DNA from: Qipengyuania intermedia
GTDB lineage: Bacteria; Pseudomonadota; Alphaproteobacteria; Sphingomonadales; Sphingomonadaceae
Length of the DNA stretch: 64,000 bases
Assembly (NCBI RefSeq): GCF_019711615.1
Contig: NZ_JAIGNS010000002.1
Span: 1,061,483 to 1,125,482 of the forward strand
Direction: 5' to 3'
Shown here: positions 35,896 through 46,612 of the stretch, in pieces
Numbering within the stretch: the first letter of the stretch is position 1
Layout of the letters: the number at the start of each line of letters is the position of its first letter
The notes under the pieces: model-generated
The model's input: the letters and a program-made list of their open reading frames with translations, nothing else
Database searches by the model: none
Told to the model about the DNA's origin: nothing
Program-made: the position numbers and the translations under genes

Positions 35896-36431
35896 CCATC
35901 TGCTCCGGGAAAATTGACGAGCAGGTCGTAGGCGGATTTGTCGCCAACCCCAGCTATCCTCATGCCATTACGTAGCCAGAAAGCGTGTTTGACGATCTCG
36001 GCCTGCTGTTCGATGCCGTATCGTTCAAGCGCCCAGCCGGGCCTAAGCGAATAGTCGTATCGCGCCCAGGGCATGCGCCGGGTCACCAGATACCATTCGC
36101 CCCGCGTCTGGGTCTGCCATACGTGGACCATCTCATGGATGAAGAGGCCTTGCCGCCGCAGGTCGGCTGCCGAAAAATCATCGCAATAGTTCTCGGACGC
36201 GGGATGGAAATGTAGGTGACCCCTTGGTGCCATCGTGACCCGGCGAGGCTGGAAGGGAAACCATTTGCGCCGACGGATCGTGACGCGCGCATAGTCGATG
36301 ACCGTCCCCAAAACGCTCCGCGCTAGCGCTATCTCTCCGGCCGTAAGAGGCCGCTGGCCGCCGATCTCGCAGGTTGCGGGAACGGCGGCATCATGGCTCT
36401 CTATGTCGAGTGTGTCGCGCGGATCGCTCAG
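35892..36431 (-). CDS. 'vgr related'-type HExxH protein, probable CTG start
   Basis: The C-terminal part has FIHEMVHVWQ, a zinc-peptidase HExxH motif, then YDYSLRPGWALERYGIEQQAE and is typical of the small sphingomonad proteins labelled 'vgr related'. The only usual start in frame, TTG 36311, would cut off RPLTAGEIALARSVLG, which belongs to the family. Upstream the frame stays open to the PCu(A)C stop and contains no ATG, GTG or TTG. A CTG at 36431 overlaps that stop as CTGA, like the ATGA coupling at the gene's other end, and gives 179 residues. Either CTG is used, or a start codon has been lost. No signal peptide; the substrate is unknown. Confidence 0.7.
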   Translation of the reverse strand: MSDPRDTLDIESHDAAVPATCEIGGQRPLTAGEIALARSVLGTVIDYARVTIRRRKWFPFQPRRVTMAPRGHLHFHPASENYCDDFSAADLRRQGLFIHEMVHVWQTQTRGEWYLVTRRMPWARYDYSLRPGWALERYGIEQQAEIVKHAFWLRNGMRIAGVGDKSAYDLLVNFPGADG

Positions 36432-36910
36432 CGCTCGTCCCCAGCAGCCTGTATCGGAACGGTGAAGGTGGCCGATTTGCCGCCCGCAACGGTGAGGGTC
36501 ATGGCGGTTTCGCTACCCGCGACGAGATCGGGCGAGAGGTCGAACACCATGACATGGAGGCCGCCCGGCTCGAACTTCAGGGTAGCTCCGGCCTGCACCG
36601 CCTGCGGACCGGTTTCACTCATCTCCATATTGCCATTCATCTCGATCGTGCCGTGGACCTCGGTCTTGCCGGCACCGTCGACCTCGGCCTTACGAACAGC
36701 AACGCCGCGATCGCCATTGTTGACGAGATCGAAATAGATTGCGGCGGGATTTCCGGCGACCGCCGGCAGGACCATGCGCGCGTTCTCGACCGTCAGCCCT
36801 GCCGCATCGCTCGTGGCGGAGGACTGCGCTTCTTCTTCCGCGCCTCCACAGGCGGCGAGTGCAAGGCTGGAGCCCGCAAGCAGGGCTGCGGCGAAAACGG
36901 GTTTGATCAT
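36428..36910 (-). CDS. PCu(A)C-type copper chaperone lipoprotein
   Basis: 160 residues from ATG 36910 (AGGAGGG 9 nt before). The signal ends in a lipobox (LALAAC), so the protein is probably lipid-anchored in the periplasm. The PCu(A)C copper site is complete: His in TEVHGTIEMNG, the Met residues of NMEMSETG and the HVM of GLHVMVFDL. These proteins deliver Cu(I) to the CuA site of cytochrome oxidase, usually with Sco. It heads the three-gene operon with the HExxH protein and the acetyltransferase. A longer reading from 36982 runs into the dnaK promoter and is rejected. Confidence 0.9.
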   Translation of the reverse strand: MIKPVFAAALLAGSSLALAACGGAEEEAQSSATSDAAGLTVENARMVLPAVAGNPAAIYFDLVNNGDRGVAVRKAEVDGAGKTEVHGTIEMNGNMEMSETGPQAVQAGATLKFEPGGLHVMVFDLSPDLVAGSETAMTLTVAGGKSATFTVPIQAAGDER

Positions 36911-36960
36911 TGTGGAAATTCCCTCCTGTTGATGGCGCAAAAAACTAGCGGGGGACCTCC

Positions 36961-36988
36961 CTTGTGCCAAGAAAAACCGCACCTATAT
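36961..36988 (+). promoter_or_regulatory. RpoH (sigma-32) promoter of dnaK
   Basis: CTTG (36961-36964), exactly 17 nt, then CCTATAT (36982-36988), fitting the alphaproteobacterial RpoH consensus CTTG-N17/18-CYTATnT. It lies 101 nt upstream of the dnaK ATG. No CIRCE element is present, so heat control of dnaK is expected through RpoH rather than HrcA. Confidence 0.75.
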
Positions 36989-37089
36989 CGCTCGGGTAAC
37001 ACACCACTCGAATGAGCCGCCGACCGGTTCCGCCTCTCGTGGGGGACCAGAAGTGCGGTGTCCAACAATGTGAAACTTATGGGGAAACC

Positions 37090-39015
<1,926 letters not shown>

Positions 39016-39035
39016 GGCTCCTGATGAAAACCCCG

Positions 39036-39068
39036 ACCGCCATCGGTGCGAAATGCGCCGGTGGCGGT
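39036..39068 (+). other. 15-bp hairpin between dnaK and dnaJ
   Basis: The 33 nt form 15 consecutive pairs (three G-U) around an AAA loop. GGATTTTC follows after a short gap, so partial termination is possible. Placed between the two genes, it would reduce dnaJ expression relative to dnaK or stabilise the dnaK part of the message. Confidence 0.6.
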
Positions 39069-39093
39069 TGGATTTTCAGCAGGCGGGATCATC

Positions 39094-40221
39094 ATGTCAG
39101 CTACTGAAATCGACTTTTACGAATTACTCGGCGTCAGCCGGGATGCGGATGGCGCGACGATCAAGTCCGCTTATCGCAAGCTCGCGATGAAGCACCATCC
39201 GGACCGCAATCCCGGGTGCGCCGAGAGCGAGAACACATTCAAGGCGGTCAGCGCCGCTTATGAATGCCTCAAGGACCCGCAGAAACGCGCAGCCTACGAC
39301 CGCTTCGGTCACGAGGCCTTCACGCAGGGAATGCAGGGCGGGGGCGGCCACGGCCACCCGGGCGCCGACTTCGGCGATATCGGCGATATCTTCGAGACCA
39401 TTTTCGGCAGCGCCTTCGGTGGCGGTGGCCGGGCGCAGCCGCGGCGCGGGGCAGACCTGCGCTACGACATGGAGGTCACTCTCGAAGAGGCTTTCGACGG
39501 TAAATCGACCGAGATCGAAATCGAAGTCAGCCGTTCGTGCGAGACTTGTCACGGCAGCGGCGCGACGCCGGGCACGCAGAAGCGGACCTGCAATTTGTGC
39601 TCTGGGCAGGGGAAGGTCCGTGCAAAGCAGGGCTTCTTCGTCGTCGAACGGCCCTGTCCCAACTGCCACGGCGATGGCGAGATCATCACCAGTCCCTGCA
39701 GGGATTGTCGCGGCGAAGGTCAGGTCGACGTTCCGCAAAAGATCGAGATCGACATCCCCCCGGGCGTCGATACCGGCACGCGCATCCGCCTCTCGGGCAA
39801 GGGCGAGGCCGGTCCGCGCGGCGCGGCACCGGGCGATCTCTACATCTTCGTCCATGTAAAGCAGCATCCGATCTTCGTGCGCGAAGGAACGACGCTGGCG
39901 ACGCGGGTGCCGATCAGCTTTACGAAGGCTGCTCTTGGCGGTTCGATCGATATTCCCGGCCTGGATGGCGAGGAAATCACGCTCGAAATTCCCGCCGGTA
40001 TCCAGTCCGGCAGGCAGCTGCGTCAGCGCGGCGCGGGGATGCCCATCCTCCAGGGGCGCGGTCGCGGAGACATGGTGGTGGAAATCGCCGTCGAAACCCC
40101 GACCAAGTTGAGCAAGCAACAGCGCGAAATTCTTGAGCAATTCCGCGAAACAGAGACCGGTGACGAATGCCCCGAAAGCCGGGGTTTCTTCAACAAGATC
40201 AAGGAAGTGTTCGGCGGTTAG
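39094..40221 (+). CDS. dnaJ: Co-chaperone DnaJ (Hsp40)
   Basis: 375 residues from ATG 39094; an upstream ATG at 39046 lies in the hairpin region and is rejected. The J domain has DFYELLGVSRDADGATIKS and the HPD motif in MKHHPDRNPG. A Gly/Phe-rich linker follows, then the four zinc CxxCxGxG repeats (CETCHGSG, CNLCSGQG, CPNCHGDG, CRDCRGEG) and two substrate-binding domains. This is the full type I DnaJ. It ends by sharing TTAG with the convergent patatin-like gene (40218-40221). Confidence 0.98.
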   Translation: MSATEIDFYELLGVSRDADGATIKSAYRKLAMKHHPDRNPGCAESENTFKAVSAAYECLKDPQKRAAYDRFGHEAFTQGMQGGGGHGHPGADFGDIGDIFETIFGSAFGGGGRAQPRRGADLRYDMEVTLEEAFDGKSTEIEIEVSRSCETCHGSGATPGTQKRTCNLCSGQGKVRAKQGFFVVERPCPNCHGDGEIITSPCRDCRGEGQVDVPQKIEIDIPPGVDTGTRIRLSGKGEAGPRGAAPGDLYIFVHVKQHPIFVREGTTLATRVPISFTKAALGGSIDIPGLDGEEITLEIPAGIQSGRQLRQRGAGMPILQGRGRGDMVVEIAVETPTKLSKQQREILEQFRETETGDECPESRGFFNKIKEVFGG

Positions 40222-42533
40222 ACCAAGCGTTCGAGGACTTCGGACCGTATCTGATCGAGGAGGCCGCGGGCACATCGCCCTGCGGCCTCTTCTTCGTCCA
40301 GAATGGCGAGAAAAGCCTTCTTCTTGAAACTCCTGACCACCAGCTCGCCGGGAGCATGGTCTACGGTCGAGCACACGAGATCGATCATCCGCTCCGCCCC
40401 ATGCAGGCGCCCCCACAGGTAATCGTTTTCGCGATAGGACCGGCTGAAGAACGCACCGAAATTGTAGAACTCGATCCCGCGCAATGTGGCCCGTGTTCCG
40501 CCCTCGCGGATGCTGCGCGCATCATCGGGACTGATGCGGTCCACCTTCACCGGATCGAATTCCGTGAAGCCTTCGTTGCGCAGCAGCGGCAATGTGGCGA
40601 CGTCGTAGAACGGGAAACCGAGATAGGCGAACAGCATCCGCCGCTTCAGATTGGCAGGCATGGCTTGCAACGCCTCCGCCAGCATCTCCTCCGCCTTGTC
40701 GTCGGTATCGATCAGCAGGCGCTTGCTTTCGATGGTGTCGAGCACCGTGCCCGGATCGCCCAACACGCTCTGCGCCACGTCGTGGAAATCATCGCCAAGC
40801 GAGGCGAGGCCTTCTTTCTCGAAATATAGCGAGAGAATGGAATAGATCGCATCCCGCCCGTGTTCCAGAGCGTCGTCGGAAATCTCCGGATCGGCTTCCC
40901 AATCGCGCGCCAGCCTGCGGGCGAGCAGACGCAAACGCCTGATGCGAAAGCCGATATCGTGTTCGCGGAAGAACCCGATCGCTTCGCTGGTCGCTCCGCC
41001 GTTTCCGCTCGACAACGTCGTGAGCCCGCGGCGCAGCAATTCCTCGCGGAGGACTTCCTCGACCGCAAGATGGTCGGGCAAGTGAAGCGAAGGCGCCGCA
41101 TCATACGCAAGCTTAGCCAGCCGCGAGACTATGCCGCTGAGTTTTGCCTGCGCGTAGGAATGGAAGGCGTAGCCCGCCTGCTCCGCCGCGGCTTGCTGCG
41201 CTTTCTGGCGCCAGGCTTTCAGGCGTTTGGGCGTTGGCCTGTCGAGGAAGAGCGTGCGTCCGAACAGCCGCTCGACCGTCGCGTCGACTTCGGGACGCAG
41301 CGCGGCGACGATCCGCTGCAATCGCTCAGCCTCGCGGCTCTGTTCGTCCAATTGTTCGAGGTTGTCCCGAATGGGCTGTTCGCGCGGGATCGTGGAAAGC
41401 GAACCGAAGATGGCCGAAAAGAACCCGACATCGCGCGACGCACGATCATCGCGCGAACCAAACCTGTCGGGGCGCGGATCGACATAGACGAAGCGGCGGT
41501 CGACCTCTCTCTGGGCCGGTCTTCCGCGGAGCGCTGCCATAGCCCCGCCGAAAGGCTTGTTCACCAGTACCGAGCCATCGATCAGCGACACCGTATCGGT
41601 ATCGCCGCGCATCACATGGATCGGCATGATGGTGTCGAGAAATTCCCCGCGGCTAGCCCAATCGCGGCCACTGTCCTTCGCCAGCCGGTCGATCTCTTCG
41701 ACCTTGAGGGGCGGAAAGGCGCCGGGAAAGCTGGCCGTGGCACGCGCGGCAAAGACCAGCTCCAACGGATTGGCGAGATCTTTCCCGCCAGTGCCGGGCA
41801 CCCTGCTGCGCATCGAGATAGGCAGGCGGTGTTCGGTATCCTCAACCACCGGCGGACTGTTTAGGCGAAGCAGCTCCAGATAGCCGTGAAAATCGGTCGT
41901 CGTGACGAACAGGTCGAGCGGATGGCCCGGAGGTAGCAAGGGAGCCTCGATAGGCGCATCGGCCATGGCGCTGAAGGCGCGCTCGAGCAGTTTCGAGAAC
42001 CCTAGGCCGGAAAAGGGGGGCTCGAACCACCTCCCACGGATCAGGTGCGATACCTTGCGTCTTACTTCCGCCCGCGTTTCCGGCGCGACTTCTTCGGCAA
42101 TTTCGGTGCCCGGACGGCTGAGTATGAAGGTCGCGAGCGGCTGCGCCCAGAACTTGCCTCCTCGCCATCGCAGACGCGCATCGGGATCGGTCAGCTCATC
42201 CACATCGGCGACCTCGAGCCAGAGGTCGGTCAGCGGTTCGAGGCTTTGCCCGGAATGAATGGCCTGCGCGAGGAAGACGGCGTTGATCCCACCCGCGCTC
42301 GCACCGCTCATGATGTCCGGAATGATACGCAGGCGGAGTTCGTGATCCTCCTCGATCGCAGCGAGCATCTCGCGATAGACCGCATCGACACCGGATGAAG
42401 AAGGTGCGCCCGAATGATAATCGCGACTGGCCCGCGCGAGGTGCCACAATTCGCGTGTGACCCCGTGCATGTAGACCGCCAGGCTGACCCCGCCGTAGCA
42501 GACAAGCGCGATCCGAAGTTCTTTTTGCCGCAT
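40218..42533 (-). CDS. Patatin-like phospholipase with DUF3376-type C-terminal region
   Basis: 771 residues from ATG 42533; the frame open to 42815 is antisense to radA. The patatin domain begins at RIALVCYGGVSLAVYMHGV, the oxyanion loop, with the nucleophile in GASAGG (Ser near 78) and the partner Asp in SLIDGSVLVN (near 318). Residues from about 360 to the end are helical and match the DUF3376 extension of actinobacterial and sphingomonad patatins. Such proteins hydrolyse acyl chains of lipids, probably at the inner face of the membrane. The gene is divergent from radA with a 72-nt gap and overlaps dnaJ at its stop. Confidence 0.88.
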   Translation of the reverse strand: MRQKELRIALVCYGGVSLAVYMHGVTRELWHLARASRDYHSGAPSSSGVDAVYREMLAAIEEDHELRLRIIPDIMSGASAGGINAVFLAQAIHSGQSLEPLTDLWLEVADVDELTDPDARLRWRGGKFWAQPLATFILSRPGTEIAEEVAPETRAEVRRKVSHLIRGRWFEPPFSGLGFSKLLERAFSAMADAPIEAPLLPPGHPLDLFVTTTDFHGYLELLRLNSPPVVEDTEHRLPISMRSRVPGTGGKDLANPLELVFAARATASFPGAFPPLKVEEIDRLAKDSGRDWASRGEFLDTIMPIHVMRGDTDTVSLIDGSVLVNKPFGGAMAALRGRPAQREVDRRFVYVDPRPDRFGSRDDRASRDVGFFSAIFGSLSTIPREQPIRDNLEQLDEQSREAERLQRIVAALRPEVDATVERLFGRTLFLDRPTPKRLKAWRQKAQQAAAEQAGYAFHSYAQAKLSGIVSRLAKLAYDAAPSLHLPDHLAVEEVLREELLRRGLTTLSSGNGGATSEAIGFFREHDIGFRIRRLRLLARRLARDWEADPEISDDALEHGRDAIYSILSLYFEKEGLASLGDDFHDVAQSVLGDPGTVLDTIESKRLLIDTDDKAEEMLAEALQAMPANLKRRMLFAYLGFPFYDVATLPLLRNEGFTEFDPVKVDRISPDDARSIREGGTRATLRGIEFYNFGAFFSRSYRENDYLWGRLHGAERMIDLVCSTVDHAPGELVVRSFKKKAFLAILDEEEAAGRCARGLLDQIRSEVLERLV

Positions 42534-42605
42534 CGCCGATGCTTGTGCACACTCGACGTCGCATTGGCAATTGCGTTCCGCAAATGTTCCGTCTAGCCAA
42601 CCCAC

Positions 42606-43973
42606 ATGGCCAAACCGAAGAAACGTTATGTCTGTCAGGCTTGTGGCGGTGTTTCGCACCGCTGGCAGGGGCAGTGCGCCGACTGCGCGGAATGGAACAC
42701 GCTGGTCGAAGATGCGCCGGCTACAGTGTTCTCCCTGAAGCATGACCTGTCGAGCGGGGGCAGGGCCGTCGAATTCGTGGATCTCGACAAGCCGGGCGAA
42801 ATGCCGGTGCGGCAAAAGACGGGGCTTGCCGAATTCGACCGTGCCCTAGGCGGCGGCCTCGTTCCGGGCAGCGCGATTCTGATGGGCGGCGATCCCGGTA
42901 TCGGCAAGTCGACACTGCTGTTGCAGGCCGCGGCCAAGGTGGCGCGGGAAGGGCACGGCGTCGTCTACGTCAGCGGCGAGGAAGCGGCAGGCCAGGTGCG
43001 TATGCGTGCGGCTCGCCTTGGCCTCTCCGATGCGCCGGTCAAACTCGCGGCGGCGACCGGTGTGCGCGACATCCTGACCACTCTCGGGACGATGGAGCCG
43101 CCGAAGTTCCTCGTGATCGATTCCATCCAGACCATGCACTCCGACACGATCGAGGGTGCGCCGGGCACGGTCAGCCAGGTGCGTGGCTGTGCCTTCGAAT
43201 TGATCCGCTACGCCAAGGAAAACGGTGTCGCGCTGGTGTTGGTCGGCCATGTGACCAAGGACGGTAACATCGCTGGCCCCCGTGTGCTGGAACACATGGT
43301 CGATGTGGTGATGAGCTTCGAAGGCGAGCGCAGCCACCAGTACCGCATCCTGCGTGCGCTCAAGAACCGCTTCGGCGCAGTCGACGAGATCGGCGTGTTC
43401 GCCATGGCGGGGGAAGGCTTGGAAGAGGTCGAGAACCCTTCGATGCTGTTCCTTTCCGGCCGCGACCAGCAGATGGCCGGAAGCGCGGTTTTCCCGGCGA
43501 TGGAAGGGACACGGCCCGTCCTCGTCGAAATCCAGGCCCTGATCGTGCGGCTCCAATCGGGTGCAACGCCCCGCCGTGCGGTAGTAGGCTGGGACAGTGG
43601 CCGCCTCGCCATGCTGCTGGCCGTGCTGGAATCGCGCTGCGGTCTCAATTTCAGTTCCGCCGAAGTCTATCTCAACGTGGCGGGGGGTTATCGCCTGTCG
43701 GATCCCGCCGCAGACCTTGCCGTTGCAGCAGCCCTGGTAAGCGCGCTTGCGGACAAGCCCTTGCCCGACCGCAGCGTGTGGCTCGGGGAAGTGAGCCTTT
43801 CGGGCGAGGTGCGCCCCGTTGCCCATGGCGGTATCCGCATGCGCGAAGCAGCCAAGCTCGGATTCAAGGCCGGTTTCGGCCCAGCCGATGAAAAGACCGC
43901 TTCGTCAGACTTGGATTACAAGGGTTTGGGACAACTCGCCAACCTCGTTGACCGGGTCATGGCGACGCAATAA
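42606..43973 (+). CDS. radA: DNA repair protein RadA
   Basis: 455 residues. RadA is a RecA-like helicase that extends branches during recombination. It has a four-Cys zinc finger (CQACGGVSHRWQGQCADC), Walker A GGDPGIGKST, Walker B FLVIDSIQTM, the RadA-specific LKNRFGAVDEIGVF and a Lon-protease-like C-terminal domain (LAVLESRCGLNFSSAEVYLN). The ATG at 42606 begins the conserved KPKKRYVCQACG. The gene is 14 nt before cvpA. Confidence 0.97.
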   Translation: MAKPKKRYVCQACGGVSHRWQGQCADCAEWNTLVEDAPATVFSLKHDLSSGGRAVEFVDLDKPGEMPVRQKTGLAEFDRALGGGLVPGSAILMGGDPGIGKSTLLLQAAAKVAREGHGVVYVSGEEAAGQVRMRAARLGLSDAPVKLAAATGVRDILTTLGTMEPPKFLVIDSIQTMHSDTIEGAPGTVSQVRGCAFELIRYAKENGVALVLVGHVTKDGNIAGPRVLEHMVDVVMSFEGERSHQYRILRALKNRFGAVDEIGVFAMAGEGLEEVENPSMLFLSGRDQQMAGSAVFPAMEGTRPVLVEIQALIVRLQSGATPRRAVVGWDSGRLAMLLAVLESRCGLNFSSAEVYLNVAGGYRLSDPAADLAVAAALVSALADKPLPDRSVWLGEVSLSGEVRPVAHGGIRMREAAKLGFKAGFGPADEKTASSDLDYKGLGQLANLVDRVMATQ

Positions 43974-43987
43974 ACCGATTGCCGTCT

Positions 43988-44527
43988 ATGACGGGATTTG
44001 ACTACATCGTTCTGCTCATCGTCGGGCTTGCGGCCATCGGCGGGTTTTCGCGTGGTTTCATGCAGGAAGTCCTGTCGCTCGCAGCCTGGGTGCTGGCGGC
44101 ATTCGCGATCCGCTTCCTCCACACACCGCTGACGTTGGCGATGCAGGAAGTGCTGGGGACGGGCATCGCGGTCTCCGTCCTTGCCTTCGCGCTGCTCCTT
44201 CTCATTCCCTATGCCGCGATGAAAGTAATTGCGAACAATGTAGGGAAAGCCTCGCGCAATTCCATCCTCGGCCCGATCGACCGCGTCCTTGGTTTCGGCT
44301 TCGGGGCTATCAAGGGGTTCGTGATCGTAGTGATCGCCTTCTCGTTGCTGGTCCTCGGCTATGACAGCGTGTGGGATTACCGTGGGCGGCCGGCCTGGAT
44401 CACCACCGCGGCGACCTATGAATTCGTGGACGGCGGTTCTCGCACCATGGTCGAAGTGCTGGCCGAACGCCGCGCGCGCCTGCTCGGCGAAGAACGCGCC
44501 GCAGAAGAAGCGGCTGAAGAAGAGTGA
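43988..44527 (+). CDS. CvpA-family membrane protein
   Basis: 179 residues from ATG 43988. Four hydrophobic segments (roughly 6-24, 28-46, 60-80 and 98-120) and the GFSRGFMQEVLSLAAWVLAA motif match CvpA, required for colicin V production in Escherichia coli and for envelope resistance in several species. The C-terminal tail is charged (RRARLLGEERAAEEAAEEE) and cytoplasmic. It follows radA by 14 nt and overlaps the next gene by GTGA, so it is probably in the same transcript. The biochemical role is unknown. Confidence 0.88.
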   Translation: MTGFDYIVLLIVGLAAIGGFSRGFMQEVLSLAAWVLAAFAIRFLHTPLTLAMQEVLGTGIAVSVLAFALLLLIPYAAMKVIANNVGKASRNSILGPIDRVLGFGFGAIKGFVIVVIAFSLLVLGYDSVWDYRGRPAWITTAATYEFVDGGSRTMVEVLAERRARLLGEERAAEEAAEEE

Positions 44528-44952
44528 CCCGCCCGCCGGGAGGCGCGCTCTATTCGCCTGCCTTCCTGGCGCTGGCGGTGGAACTGTCCCGCTACCCTTA
44601 CGATGAGAACGCGCCCCGTCAGGGTGAGGCCGTTTCGCGCACCTGTGGCAGCTCGATCCGCATCTCCTTTCACGACGAGTTCCGCCCCCTTGGCCTGCAG
44701 GTCACGGCCTGCGCCGTTGGTCAGGCCGCGGCTGCGATCTTCGCCCGGCACTGCGGGGCAAGGGACACCGCAGACATGGCCGGTATAACGGACGCTATCG
44801 AGCGCTGGCTCGCGGGCGCCTCGTCCATGCCGGAGTGGCCGGAGCTCGAACTGCTCGAGCCTGCGCGCGCCTATCCTGGGCGTCACGGAGCCATCCTCCT
44901 CCCGTGGAGAGCCGCCGCCGATGCGCTAGGCAAGGCAGGCGGCACTCGCTAA
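44524..44952 (+). CDS. IscU-like iron-sulfur scaffold protein lacking the third cysteine
   Basis: 142 residues from GTG 44524, which overlaps the cvpA stop (GTGA). The fold follows IscU/NifU-N: LYSPAFLALAVELSRYPYDE at the start, then Cys41 in TCGSS and Cys63 in TACAVGQAAAAI. The third scaffold cysteine is replaced by Gly (Gly122 in GRHGAILLP), and the Asp after the first cysteine is Ser43. The core IscU cluster site is therefore incomplete. Proteins of this kind are annotated as iron-sulfur assembly scaffolds in sphingomonads, but they may bind a cluster differently or carry out another task. No other isc or suf gene is nearby. Confidence 0.75.
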   Translation: MTRPPGGALYSPAFLALAVELSRYPYDENAPRQGEAVSRTCGSSIRISFHDEFRPLGLQVTACAVGQAAAAIFARHCGARDTADMAGITDAIERWLAGASSMPEWPELELLEPARAYPGRHGAILLPWRAAADALGKAGGTR

Positions 44953-44989
44953 GCCTGCGCGCATAACAGGACATTTGGGGAGTAGGGCA

Positions 44990-46612
44990 TTGTCTTCAGG
45001 CGAAGAGATCATGCAGCGGGAGCCGACCGAGAAGGAAATCCGCCTCGTCATCGCGGCCAGCAGCGCTGGCACGATCTTCGAATGGTACGATTTCTTCATC
45101 TACGGAACGCTGGCGGGCCTGATTGGAGCGGCGTTCTTCCCTAGCGACAACGAAACGCTTCAGGTCCTCCTCGTATGGGCCGGTTTCGCCGTCGGTTTCG
45201 GTTTCCGTCCGCTTGGCGCAATCCTGTTCGGCTTCCTCGGAGACAGGCTGGGGCGCAAATACACCTTCCTCGTGACCGTGACCCTGATGGGTATCGCGAC
45301 GGCGGGGGTCGGCCTTATCCCGAGCGCTGCGAGCATCGGTCTTGCCGCCCCGATCATCGTGATCTGCTTGCGTATCCTGCAGGGCCTCGCCCTTGGCGGA
45401 GAATACGGCGGCGCTGCGATTTATGTGGCCGAGCACGCGCCGCCCGAGAAGCGCGGCTTTTACACCAGCTTCATCCAGGCGAGCGTGGTCGGTGGTTTCG
45501 TCCTTTCGATCATCGTCGTGATCGCTTGTCGCGCACTCATTCCGGCGGACGATTTTGCCGCATGGGGCTGGCGCATCCCGTTCCTGCTGTCGATCGTGCT
45601 GCTCGGCATCTCGCTATGGATGCGGCTCAAGCTGTCCGAAAGCCCGGTGTTCCAGGCGATGAAGGCGGCAGGCGAAACCTCTGCCAACCCGTTCAAGGAA
45701 AGCCTTACCTATCCGGGCAATCCCAAGCGCATTTTCGTGGCGCTGTTCGGGATTACGGGCATCCTGACGACCATCTGGTACACCGCCTTCTTCTCCGGTC
45801 TGTCGTTCCTGCGCGGGCCGATGCGCGTGGAAGAAGGGATCGTGGAGTGGATGCTGCTGATCGCGGGCACCATTTCGATGAGCTTCTATGTCATCGTCGG
45901 GAAGTGGTCCGACAGGGTGGGGCGCAAGAAGCCGATCATTATCGGCGCTATCGCATCGCTTGTCCTGCTGTTCCCGATCTTCTGGGGTATGGGCGCGCTT
46001 GCCAATCCCGGCCTCAACCAGAGCGCCGATGCTGCACCCGTGACCGTCAGCGGAGCGGCGTGCGAATATGATCCTTTCGCGGAAGTGCAGACGAGTGCCT
46101 GTGGCCGCGTCCTGCAGGACCTGACCGCACTCGGCGTACCTTACGCCATCGACGGCACCTCTTCGGCGACGATTGTCTCGGTCGGGGGCGCGGCGAACGA
46201 TTACGGGGCACTTGCCGATACGGATCGCCGTGCGTCGATCCAGGGCTGGCTCGAAGGGGCGGGCTACAATTTCGAGCGCCAGACGCCGCCGCTGTTCAGC
46301 ATCCTCGGGATTATCGGCCTCCTGCTGGTCTGCGGAATGCTGTCTGCGCTAACCTATGGCTCCGTTGCGGCGCTGCTGTGCGAGATGTTCCCGGCGCGCA
46401 TCCGCTATTCCTCCATGTCGATCCCCTACCACATCGGGGCCGGCTATCTCGGCGGATTCCTCCCGCTGATCGCGGGATACATCGTGGCGATGACGGGTAA
46501 CGTCTACTCGGGCCTGTGGTATACGATTGCTATCGTTGCGTTCGGCCTGGTCGTCGCCTGGTGGGGTATTCCCGACGGGCCACCGAAGGATTTCAAAGAC
46601 GCGCATGGCTGA
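44990..46612 (+). CDS. MHS-family (metabolite:H+ symporter) MFS transporter
   Basis: 540 residues from TTG 44990, which has GGGGAG 7 nt upstream; ATG 45011 (533 residues) is the alternative. MHS features are ASSAGTIFEWYDFFIYGTLA, GDRLGRKYTFL in loop 2-3 and LGGEYGGAAIYVAEHAPPEK. Between the eighth and ninth membrane segments is an insertion of about 95 residues (from NPGLNQSADAAP to ERQTPP) that should lie in the periplasm and holds two Cys 13 residues apart. MHS transporters carry dicarboxylates, betaine, shikimate or proline. The gene overlaps alr by 8 nt, so an amino-acid substrate is plausible. Confidence 0.88.
   Translation: MSSGEEIMQREPTEKEIRLVIAASSAGTIFEWYDFFIYGTLAGLIGAAFFPSDNETLQVLLVWAGFAVGFGFRPLGAILFGFLGDRLGRKYTFLVTVTLMGIATAGVGLIPSAASIGLAAPIIVICLRILQGLALGGEYGGAAIYVAEHAPPEKRGFYTSFIQASVVGGFVLSIIVVIACRALIPADDFAAWGWRIPFLLSIVLLGISLWMRLKLSESPVFQAMKAAGETSANPFKESLTYPGNPKRIFVALFGITGILTTIWYTAFFSGLSFLRGPMRVEEGIVEWMLLIAGTISMSFYVIVGKWSDRVGRKKPIIIGAIASLVLLFPIFWGMGALANPGLNQSADAAPVTVSGAACEYDPFAEVQTSACGRVLQDLTALGVPYAIDGTSSATIVSVGGAANDYGALADTDRRASIQGWLEGAGYNFERQTPPLFSILGIIGLLLVCGMLSALTYGSVAALLCEMFPARIRYSSMSIPYHIGAGYLGGFLPLIAGYIVAMTGNVYSGLWYTIAIVAFGLVVAWWGIPDGPPKDFKDAHG

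Noticed and set aside
42534..42815. Extension of the patatin-like frame to 42815
   Set aside because: It overlaps the conserved zinc-finger start of radA on the other strand; the family start is at 42533.
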